This document shows positions 1-5,095 of a DNA stretch of 5,095 bases, piece by piece (the stretch's first letter is position 1; each line of letters begins with the position of its first letter). The stretch is from Acidisphaera sp035272265 (GTDB lineage Bacteria > Pseudomonadota > Alphaproteobacteria > Acetobacterales > Acetobacteraceae), in contig DATEQV010000225.1 in assembly GCA_035272265.1 (NCBI GenBank), forward strand, positions 1 to 5,095. The letters are read 5' to 3'. The position numbers and the translations under genes are program-made. Under the pieces are notes generated by a model. That model ran no database searches. It worked only from the letters and a program-made list of their open reading frames with translations, and was not told the DNA's origin.

Positions 1-561
1 GGGGAACGACAGGCCGGCGATGGCCTGGGCGGCGAAGCCGCCGCTCGTGCCGCTGAAGTTGTAGAGCGGCAGCGTCCCGTTCGCGCCGGTGAGCCCGATG
101 TTGTTGGCGTCGCGCCACGCGTAGCCGGCGCCCCCGCCGAGGTACGGGAACAGCCAGGGCCAGCCGATGTCCAGGTCGAACATCGCGTTCGCCATCACGC
201 CGTAGGTGCGGAACTGCCCTCCGGTCGACGTGGGCGCGGGCGTGCCCGTGAGCTTGTTGAAGTCGCTCTGCCGATAGTTGCCTTCCAGCTCGAGGCGCAG
301 GCCGTTGCCGAACCCATACCCGGCGCTGCCGAGGGCGACCCATCCAGGCGCGCCCTGGATCCGCGACCCGCCGACCCACGGTCCGGGGAGAGTCGGCAGG
401 ACCGAACTGACGCCGACACCGTCACGCCAGTTGAAGCCGCCGTCGACGTTGACATAGAGGCCCTGGAAGGGCTGCGCGTATGCCGCGCCGCACCACGCGC
501 CAGTCGCCATCACTCCGCTCGCAATCACGCCGCCAGCCAGCAGGGCGCGCTTGAACGTCAT
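1..561 (-). CDS. OmpA-type outer-membrane protein, barrel part (3' end cut by window edge)
   Basis: This is a partial gene of 187 codons that runs in frame off the left edge, so its C-terminal half is missing. The ATG at 561-559 begins MTFKRALLAGG, a positively charged then hydrophobic signal peptide of about 29 residues ending AAYA before QPFQGLYV. The mature part reads as an outer-membrane beta-barrel. It has alternating Gly/aromatic strands such as GLYVNVDGGFNW, GWVALGSAGYGFGNGLRLELEGNYR, TYGVMANAMFDLDI, FPYLGGGAGYAW and GGFAAQAIAGLSF. The same landmarks occur in the same order in the two genes to its right, so it is a third paralogue. By analogy the missing half should hold a proline linker and an OmpA peptidoglycan-binding domain, but this is not visible. 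Its signal peptide is longer than the 21 residues of its neighbours. The Cys at residue 24 does not sit in a lipobox. The specific cargo or role of the barrel is unknown. Confidence 0.9.
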   Translation of the reverse strand, partial: MTFKRALLAGGVIASGVMATGAWCGAAYAQPFQGLYVNVDGGFNWRDGVGVSSVLPTLPGPWVGGSRIQGAPGWVALGSAGYGFGNGLRLELEGNYRQSDFNKLTGTPAPTSTGGQFRTYGVMANAMFDLDIGWPWLFPYLGGGAGYAWRDANNIGLTGANGTLPLYNFSGTSGGFAAQAIAGLSFP

Positions 562-572
562 CGGCGGTGTCA

Positions 573-579
573 CTCCTTC
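573..579 (-). promoter_or_regulatory. Ribosome binding site of the leftmost OmpA-type gene
   Basis: On the minus strand GAAGGAG lies 11 bases before the ATG at 561-559. The spacing is somewhat long, but this is the only Shine-Dalgarno-like sequence near the start of the signal peptide. The same CGAAGGAG string precedes the middle paralogue, which supports common descent of the two 5' ends. Confidence 0.6.
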
Positions 580-764
580 GCTGTTCACCGGCGCCCGCCG
601 GCGCATCGGCGCCCCGGGGGGCATTCTCAGGGATACCCCGGCGATGCCTCGGCGGACACAACCGCGATCATGGCGGTGCGGCCGCGCCCCCTCAATCGTG
701 GTGCGTGTGGTTTCTGCACGCTGTTGCGCTGTAGCGACATACGGCAGGCGTCGGAACGGAAGAA

Positions 765-796
765 GGGCGCCCCAAGGTTTCCCCCGGAGGCGCCCC
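765..796 (-). terminator. Probable terminator of the middle OmpA-type gene
   Basis: Read on the minus strand, GGGCGCC (795-789) can pair with GGCGCCC (771-765) around a loop of about 17 bases. TTCTTCC follows, only a weak T tract. The hairpin begins about 30 bases after the stop codon. Its proximal arm and flank align without gaps with the terminator of the right-hand paralogue at a 1340-bp offset, so it appears to be a decayed homologue of that site. It is weaker than the terminators at 2114-2139 and 4996-5032. Confidence 0.55.
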
Positions 797-1230
797 ATTC
801 GCGGTTGCGTCGGCCTGGCCGACGATCAGCGGATGATGATCTCGACGCGGCGGTTCTGCGGCTCGCGCACGCCCGGACCGGTCGGCACCAGCAGATGCGT
901 CTCGCCGAAGCCCTGGATGCTGATCGCGTTGCGCGGCACGCCGTCGCGCACCAGTTCCGCGGCAACCGCCTCGGCACGACGCACCGACAGGCCCTGGTTG
1001 TAGCGCGGGGTGCCCGAGGTGTCCGTGTAGCCATTCACCTCGATCCGCGTGTACTGGACCTTGGTCGACGCGTCGGCCGCCTCGCGGATGATCTGCTGCG
1101 CCCGCGCCGTCAGCGTCGCCTTGTCCCAGTCGAAGAACACGAGGTAGCTGCGCGTCGGCTGGACCGGCGGCGGCGGCGGGGGCGGGGGCGGGGGCGGCGG
1201 GGCGACGTTGAAGGCGTAGCGGAAGCCGAC
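789..1230. repeat. Direct repeat, copy 1 (OmpA C-terminal half plus 3' flank)
   Basis: This copy aligns without gaps with 2129-2570 at a constant offset of 1340 bp. It covers the proximal terminator arm, the stop-codon hairpin, the whole OmpA domain, the 12-proline linker and the last barrel strand. By eye there are 16 substitutions in 829-1157, and 836-975 contains a single mismatch. Similarity falls off quickly beyond about 1230 into the barrel. Such a pair can recombine to delete the intervening gene portion or undergo gene conversion. Confidence 0.9.
808..824 (-). other. Small inverted repeat abutting the stop codon
   Basis: CGTCGG (808-813) and CCGACG (819-824) form a perfect 6-bp stem with a 5-base loop. 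It sits one base from the stop codon of the middle OmpA-type gene. The same stem occurs in the same place behind the right-hand paralogue (2148-2164), with a different loop. The function is unknown. It could support transcript 3'-end stability or termination, or simply be inherited with the duplication. Confidence 0.5.
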
Positions 1231-1965
1231 CAAGCCTTCCTGGTTGCCGACGCTGTTGAACGTGTAGCGGGTGGGCGTGACCCGCGCCGTCCCGATCGTC
1301 GGACCCGGCGTCTCGACGTAGCCGTTGTAGGACTCGTTGCCGATCCTGGCGAAGTAGCGGTACTCGGCGGTGAACGACAGGCCGGGCACCGCCCCGATCG
1401 GCACCGCGAAGCCGGCGATGGCCTGCGCGGCGAAGCTGCCTTTGGTCTCCGAGACATTGCCGTAGTAGTTGAACGGGTTCGGCGAGCTCTGGAAGTTCAG
1501 CGTGACGTTCTGCCAGCCGTAGCCGGCGCCGACGCCGACATAGGGGTAGAAGCCGCCGATGCCGTACGGCGACAGGTCGAAGTCGTACAGGGCGTTCGCC
1601 ATCACGGCGTAGATCTGGCTGCGGCCGCTCGCCGAGTTGGGGCCGGGCGTGCCAGTGATCTTGTTGACGCCGTTGTCGGAATAGCGGCCCTCGGCCTCGA
1701 ACCGCAGCCCGTTGCCCAGGCCGTAGCCGACGCTGCCGAGGAGCACGTACCCGGTGCCGGTGTTGAGGTCGAGCGAGTTGGTGGTCGCCGTGAGCGGCCG
1801 GCCCGGAATGACCGGACCTGGCACCGTGATGCTGCCGATGCCCTGCTGCTCTTGATAGTTGAAGCCGGCGCCGAGGCCGACATAGACGCCGGTGACGGGC
1901 TGAGCCGATGCGATCACCGGCGCTGCGAGGATGGTCGCCGCGCAAAGCGCGCCACGAAAACGCAT
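826..1965 (-). CDS. OmpA-family outer-membrane protein (barrel, poly-proline linker, OmpA domain)
   Basis: This complete gene encodes 379 residues and stops at TGA. Its roles inferred from the family are outer-membrane structure and anchoring to peptidoglycan. Residues 1-21 are a signal peptide (MRFRGALCAA...IASA, then QPVTG). Residues from about 22 to 253 form a porin-like barrel with strands such as GVYVGLGAGFNY, GYVLLGSVGYGLGNGLRFEAEGRY, YPYVGVGAGYGW, FTAEYRYFARI and GLVGFRYAFN. Residues 256-267 are twelve prolines. Residues 272-379 are an OmpA_C domain starting RSYLVFFDWDKATLT. The motif GYTDTSG followed by YNQGLSVRRA places D315 and R330 exactly 15 apart, matching the diaminopimelate-binding Asp271/Arg286 pair of E. 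coli OmpA. The ATG is chosen because a strong AAGGAGG precedes it and a signal peptide begins there. The frame stays open far upstream, but that stretch overlaps the neighbouring gene in another frame. The barrel's specific function is unknown. Confidence 0.95.
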   Translation of the reverse strand: MRFRGALCAATILAAPVIASAQPVTGVYVGLGAGFNYQEQQGIGSITVPGPVIPGRPLTATTNSLDLNTGTGYVLLGSVGYGLGNGLRFEAEGRYSDNGVNKITGTPGPNSASGRSQIYAVMANALYDFDLSPYGIGGFYPYVGVGAGYGWQNVTLNFQSSPNPFNYYGNVSETKGSFAAQAIAGFAVPIGAVPGLSFTAEYRYFARIGNESYNGYVETPGPTIGTARVTPTRYTFNSVGNQEGLVGFRYAFNVAPPPPPPPPPPPPVQPTRSYLVFFDWDKATLTARAQQIIREAADASTKVQYTRIEVNGYTDTSGTPRYNQGLSVRRAEAVAAELVRDGVPRNAISIQGFGETHLLVPTGPGVREPQNRRVEIIIR

Positions 1966-1971
1966 GGAAAG

Positions 1972-1978
1972 CCTCCTT
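1972..1978 (-). promoter_or_regulatory. Ribosome binding site fixing the start of the middle OmpA-type gene
   Basis: On the minus strand AAGGAGG lies 6 bases before the ATG at 1965-1963. This strong site settles the start, because the reading frame remains open for about 900 bases further upstream and a naive call would greatly extend the protein. Confidence 0.85.
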
Positions 1979-2067
1979 CGTCGATCGAATGCTCTGTTAC
2001 GGCAGAATGTCGCACCTTGGCGGCCAGCCTCAAGGCCGTGCACGCGAGTTCCGCCACGTTGTGGCAC

Positions 2068-2100
2068 GGAGGCAACGCTTGTCACACCTTGCGTTGCTCC
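2068..2100. repeat. Inverted repeat upstream of the middle OmpA-type gene
   Basis: GCAACGC (2072-2078) and GCGTTGC (2091-2097) pair perfectly around a 12-base loop. Allowing one bulged G at 2071, GGA (2068-2070) also pairs with TCC (2098-2100), giving a 10-bp stem. No T tract follows on either strand, so it does not look like an intrinsic terminator. It lies between the terminator of the right gene and the start of the middle gene, roughly 100 bases ahead of that start. An operator, a leader structure or a terminator remnant are all possible. Confidence 0.5.
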
Positions 2101-2113
2101 GTTGCAATAAGAA

Positions 2114-2139
2114 AAAGGGGCGCCCGAGGGCGCCCCTTT
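2114..2139 (-). terminator. Intrinsic terminator of the right-hand OmpA-type gene
   Basis: AAAGGGGCGCCC (2114-2125) and GGGCGCCCCTTT (2128-2139) form a near-perfect 12-bp inverted repeat. On the minus strand the second arm runs directly into TTTTTCTTATT, a good T tract. It begins 26 bases after the stop codon of the right-hand gene and separates it from the middle gene, so the two are probably independent transcription units. Confidence 0.9.
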
Positions 2140-2147
2140 CGCAGTTG

Positions 2148-2164
2148 CGTCGGTTTGTCCGACG
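2148..2164 (-). other. Small inverted repeat abutting the stop codon
   Basis: CGTCGG (2148-2153) and CCGACG (2159-2164) form a 6-bp stem with loop TTTGT, one base from the TAA stop of the right-hand OmpA-type gene. Its counterpart at 808-824 keeps the stem exactly while three of the five loop bases differ. That is the pattern expected if the stem matters, although two copies are too few to prove it. Confidence 0.5.
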
Positions 2165-2165
2165 T

Positions 2166-3311
<1,146 letters not shown>

Positions 3312-3319
3312 TGCTTTCT

Positions 3320-3325
3320 CTCCTC
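3320..3325 (-). promoter_or_regulatory. Ribosome binding site of the right-hand OmpA-type gene
   Basis: On the minus strand GAGGAG lies 8 bases before the ATG at 3311-3309. It is well placed and agrees with the signal peptide beginning at that ATG. Confidence 0.8.
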
Positions 3326-3492
3326 GTTCGTGTCGCGGTCCGCGGGCGCGGATCCGGCGGCCTCATACCGCCATGCCGCTCGTGACGAAGTAGTAGCATC
3401 GCAGGTTTCGAAGCGGGAGGACCTTGTGATGCCTTTTCCACGCACTGTGGCAAAGCAACCACAATGGTCGGCGAGCGAAAGAATCGGCACCG

Positions 3493-3520
3493 GCCCGCCG
3501 CCCCCGGCCGCGCGGCGGGC
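3493..3520 (-). terminator. GC-rich hairpin behind the DUF1491 gene, possible terminator
   Basis: GCCCGCCGC (3493-3501) and GCGGCGGGC (3512-3520) form a perfect 9-bp GC-only stem with a 10-base loop. It starts just after the TGA of the DUF1491 gene. On the minus strand a weak T-rich stretch (ATTCTTTCG) comes about ten bases later, not directly after the stem. It may terminate transcription or only stabilise the 3' end. Confidence 0.5.
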
Positions 3521-3522
3521 GG

Positions 3523-3858
3523 TCAGACGATACGCGCCTCGAACGGCGGCGTCAGGTCGGCCGCGTCGAACTCCAGCACCCAGAGATCGGGGTCGAATCG
3601 GACCTGTTTCGCCACGTAGGCATCGGCCACGTCCTGCGGCACCGCGCCCGGGCCGGTGCCGCGCATCCAGGCCGGCGCGCCGTCCGCCGTGCGCATCTGC
3701 GAGAGCACGCTCAGCCCCTCGCGGCCGCGCAGGACCAGCAGCACGCCGCCCGCGTCCGGGTCGCCCTTGCGCAGCACCATCCCCGGCCGGCCGTCGCGGT
3801 CGCCCATGCGCAGCGCCATCGACACCCAGATGCCAGCCTTGACCCGCGCCTCGGTCAC
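3523..3858 (-). CDS. DUF1491 family protein, GTG start
   Basis: This is a small soluble protein of 111 residues with no signal peptide or membrane segment. It is recognised as DUF1491, an uncharacterised family of about 110 residues known mainly from Alphaproteobacteria. The diagnostic blocks are VKAGIWVSMALR near the N terminus (residues 6-17), VLRKGDPDAGGVLLVLRG in the middle (28-45) and AYVAKQVRFDPDLWVLEFD near the C terminus (80-98). Length and motif order fit a complete member. The start is GTG at 3858-3856, because GGAG lies 6 bases ahead and the conserved N-terminal block begins there. A longer frame upstream runs antisense through the substrate-binding-protein gene and is a shadow. 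It is divergent from that gene and followed by a hairpin, so it is probably transcribed alone. The molecular function is unknown. Family recognition is from memory of the motifs, not a search. Confidence 0.9.
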   Translation of the reverse strand: MTEARVKAGIWVSMALRMGDRDGRPGMVLRKGDPDAGGVLLVLRGREGLSVLSQMRTADGAPAWMRGTGPGAVPQDVADAYVAKQVRFDPDLWVLEFDAADLTPPFEARIV

Positions 3859-3864
3859 CCGTCT

Positions 3865-3868
3865 CTCC
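3865..3868 (-). promoter_or_regulatory. Ribosome binding site supporting the GTG start of the DUF1491 gene
   Basis: On the minus strand GGAG (within GCGGAGAGACGG) lies 6 bases before the GTG at 3858-3856. No ATG with a comparable site fits the conserved N-terminal block, so this decides the start. Confidence 0.65.
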
Positions 3869-3949
3869 GCTTGCCGCCTTCTGAGGTACGTTGCCCGACG
3901 CCACCCCGCAACCGCCCGCCCCCTCGCGCCTGCCGGGCCGCCACGATGC

Positions 3950-3954
3950 AAGGA
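3950..3954 (+). promoter_or_regulatory. Ribosome binding site fixing the start of the substrate-binding-protein gene
   Basis: AAGGA lies 6 bases before the ATG at 3961. Two other in-frame candidates exist upstream, TTG at 3871 and ATG at 3946. Neither has a good site in front, and both would place extra residues ahead of an already complete signal peptide. Confidence 0.8.
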
Positions 3955-3960
3955 ACGAAG

Positions 3961-4959
3961 ATGACCCGCCCGATCGTCGCCGCGATGGCGCTGCTGCTCG
4001 GCCCGTTCTGGGCAGCCTCCGGGGCCGCCGCCCAGGATCGCCTGAGTTTCGGCCTCGATTGGAAGGCCGAGGCCGAGTACGGCGGCTATTACGAAGCCGT
4101 CGCGACCGGCATCTACGCCCGCCACGGCCTGTCGGTGACCATCCGCCAGGGCGGGCCGCAGGTGAACCAGGCGCAGATGCTGCTCGCCGGGCGGCTCGAC
4201 CTCGACATCACGTCGAACAGCTTCCTGGCGCTGAATTTCGTGCGCGAGGGCCTGCCGTTCCGCGCCGTCGCGGCGATGTTCCAGAAGGACCCGGTGGCGC
4301 TGCTGACGCATCCCGGCGTGGGCAACGACGGTTTCGCCGCATTGCGCGGCAAGCCGGTCTACATCGGCGCCGACACCCGCGCCGGCTGGTGGACCTTCCT
4401 GCGCGCCAAATACGGCTACTCCGACAGCCAGATCCGGCCGTACACCTTCAACCTCGCGCCGTTCCTGGCCGACCCGAGTGCTGCCGTGCAGGGCTACATC
4501 ACGTCGGAGCCCTACTCGATCCGGCAGGAGGCGCATGTCGATCCGGTGGTGCTGATGATCTCGGACGCCGGCTACGCGGGCTACGGCAGCCTGATCGCGA
4601 CGTCGGACAAGATGATCCGGGAGCGTCCCGACGTCATCCAGCGCTTCATCGACGCCTCGATCGAGGGCTGGATCGCCTTCCTGCACGACGATCCAAAGCC
4701 GGCCTATGCGGCGATCAAGGCCGACAACCCGGAGATGTCCGACGGGCTGCTGCAGTTCGGGCACGACCGGCTGCGCGACGTCGGCGTGGTGCAGAGCGGC
4801 GACGCGCTGACGCTGGGCATCGGCGCGATGACCGCCGCCCGCTGGCAGCAGTTCCTCAAGGACGCCGCCGCCGTCATTCCCGCCGACACCGACGTCGCCA
4901 AGGCCTACACGCTGCAGTTCGTCGACAAGGGCGTCGGCGTGGCCCCCGCGAAACCCTAG
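3961..4959 (+). CDS. ABC-transporter substrate-binding protein, NMT1/THI5-like
   Basis: This complete gene encodes 332 residues. Residues 1-24 are a signal peptide (MTRPIVAAMALLLG...GAAA, then QDRLSF), so the product should be periplasmic. The mature protein has the NMT1/THI5-like (SsuA/ThiY-type) pattern. It includes DWKAEAEYGGYYEAVATGIYARHGLSV (residues 33-59), a GGP turn at 64-66, LLAGRLDLDITSN (74-86), LRGKPVYIGADTRAGWW (128-144) and QGYITSEPYSI (177-187). Such proteins capture small organic substrates (thiamine pyrimidine precursors, sulfonates, nitrate-like or aromatic compounds) for an ABC importer. The AEYGGYYEA segment is more like pyrimidine-precursor binders than nitrate binders, but the ligand cannot be named from sequence alone. 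The CCCFC motif of yeast Thi5 enzymes is absent, arguing for binding rather than synthesis. No permease or ATPase gene adjoins it, and a terminator follows 37 bases after the stop, so it appears monocistronic. Confidence 0.93.
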   Translation: MTRPIVAAMALLLGPFWAASGAAAQDRLSFGLDWKAEAEYGGYYEAVATGIYARHGLSVTIRQGGPQVNQAQMLLAGRLDLDITSNSFLALNFVREGLPFRAVAAMFQKDPVALLTHPGVGNDGFAALRGKPVYIGADTRAGWWTFLRAKYGYSDSQIRPYTFNLAPFLADPSAAVQGYITSEPYSIRQEAHVDPVVLMISDAGYAGYGSLIATSDKMIRERPDVIQRFIDASIEGWIAFLHDDPKPAYAAIKADNPEMSDGLLQFGHDRLRDVGVVQSGDALTLGIGAMTAARWQQFLKDAAAVIPADTDVAKAYTLQFVDKGVGVAPAKP

Positions 4960-4995
4960 CCCGTCTTATTCAGCGTTGAGGCGGGGATGACGGCG

Positions 4996-5032
4996 AAGGC
5001 GCCCAGGGCATAGTTGCCCCAGGCGCCTTTTT
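4996..5032 (+). terminator. Intrinsic terminator of the substrate-binding-protein gene
   Basis: AAGGCGCC (4996-5003) pairs with GGCGCCTT (5022-5029). Inside, after a 2-by-2 mismatch, GGGCA (5006-5010) pairs with TGCCC (5015-5019) around the loop TAGT. A run of five T (5028-5032) overlaps and follows the stem. It lies 37 bases after the TAG stop. This is the classic arrangement for Rho-independent termination. Confidence 0.9.
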
Positions 5033-5095
5033 CATCGCGAAATCGGACCAGACTGGGCAGGCGCTGGGGTTGCTGGGACGTGGCGTATTCGGGGG
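5033..5095. other. Unassigned right end of the window
   Basis: These last 63 bases follow the terminator. I see no start codon with a ribosome binding site, no repeat and no RNA structure here. A gene or promoter could begin just beyond the edge. Confidence 0.4.

Larger units (their letters stand above)
562..825. other. Intergenic region between the leftmost and middle OmpA-type genes
   Basis: This 264-bp region holds the 3' hairpins of the middle gene (765-824) and the 5' leader of the leftmost gene. A small stem (GGCGC / GCGCC, 600-613) lies in that leader. Hexamers loosely resembling -35 and -10 boxes can be picked out on the minus strand, such as TTGAGG followed 18 bases later by ATGATC, but none is convincing in DNA this GC-rich. 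Open frames crossing it on both strands look like compositional shadows, with no sensible start or protein character. Confidence 0.5.
1966..2165. other. Intergenic region between the middle and right OmpA-type genes
   Basis: This 200-bp region carries the terminator and stop-codon hairpin of the right-hand gene (2114-2164). It also carries a long inverted repeat (2068-2100), a short GCCAC-GTT-GTGGC inverted repeat (2053-2065) and the leader of the middle gene. A possible but weak minus-strand promoter is TTGAGG with CATTCT 18 bases downstream (around 2006-2035). No short gene is evident. Confidence 0.5.
3312..3522. other. Intergenic region upstream of the right-hand OmpA-type gene
   Basis: This 211-bp region holds the hairpin behind the DUF1491 gene (3493-3520) and then the leader of the right-hand OmpA-type gene. 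The stretch 3400-3480 is noticeably less GC-rich than its surroundings, as is common for promoter regions. It contains an inverted repeat TGTGG-N8-CCACA (3446-3463). No clear -35/-10 pair could be assigned. Open frames crossing it have no ribosome binding site or protein-like composition. Confidence 0.45.
3859..3960. other. Divergent intergenic region between the DUF1491 and substrate-binding-protein genes
   Basis: This 102-bp spacer must hold the promoters or leaders of both divergent genes unless either promoter lies inside its neighbour. On the minus strand TTGCGG followed 17 bases later by TACCTC (about 3885-3913) is a weak candidate for the DUF1491 gene. On the plus strand TTGACC at 3838-3843, inside the DUF1491 gene, resembles a -35 box but has no good -10 partner. 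No operator-like symmetry stands out. Confidence 0.35.

Noticed and set aside
487..489. A cysteine near the end of the leftmost protein's signal peptide, considered as a lipoprotein site.
   Set aside because: The preceding residues GAW do not fit a lipobox, and AAYA before Q gives a normal signal peptidase I site five residues later.
1165..1200. The GC-rich tract in the middle gene, considered as a CRISPR-like or regulatory repeat.
   Set aside because: It simply encodes twelve prolines with mixed CCG/CCC codons, with no spacer structure.
3859..4764. An apparent 413-residue minus-strand protein formed by extending the DUF1491 frame through the substrate-binding-protein gene.
   Set aside because: The extra part is antisense to a well-supported gene. 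The conserved DUF1491 block begins at the GTG at 3858, which has its own ribosome binding site.
3891..4979. A plus-strand open frame overlapping the substrate-binding-protein gene in another frame.
   Set aside because: The translation is an Arg/Pro/Gly-rich compositional shadow. The other frame gives a clean signal peptide and family motifs.

Overview
The window is a GC-rich stretch of bacterial chromosome. The most likely source is an alphaproteobacterium, perhaps of the Rhodospirillales/Acetobacterales type. The grounds are the very high GC, a DUF1491 protein (a family known mainly from Alphaproteobacteria), and outer-membrane proteins with an 8-strand-type barrel, a proline linker and an OmpA C-terminal domain. 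This placement is inferred from gene content, not from a marker gene.

Layout: positions 1-3311 hold three consecutive OmpA-type outer-membrane protein genes, all on the minus strand and therefore transcribed right to left. The leftmost (1-561) is cut by the window edge, so only its signal peptide and barrel part are seen. The middle (826-1965) and right (2166-3311) genes are complete, at 379 and 381 residues. Each has its own ribosome binding site. The two complete genes each end in a GC-rich hairpin, so they look like separate transcription units rather than one operon. Next comes a small minus-strand gene with a GTG start (3523-3858) encoding a DUF1491 protein, followed by its own hairpin. 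Across a 102-bp divergent spacer lies a plus-strand gene (3961-4959) for an exported NMT1/THI5-like ABC-transporter substrate-binding protein. A convincing intrinsic terminator follows it at 4996-5032.

How they work together: the three OmpA-like proteins are paralogues expected in the outer membrane. Their barrels have diverged, while their periplasmic peptidoglycan-binding domains are nearly identical in the two complete copies. At the DNA level the 3' halves form a gap-free direct repeat with a 1340-bp offset. Hand counting gives 16 substitutions over 829-1157, and one is a 36-bp proline tract that is a perfect (CGG)12 in one copy and an interrupted tract of the same length in the other. 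This points to tandem duplication plus recent homogenisation of the C-terminal halves. The DUF1491 and substrate-binding-protein genes show no evident functional link to the porin array. The substrate-binding protein has no permease or ATPase gene beside it in the window.

I found no mobile element, CRISPR array, tRNA or rRNA. The tandem, part-homogenised OmpA array is the most notable structure. I see no convincing evidence of a wholly new system here.
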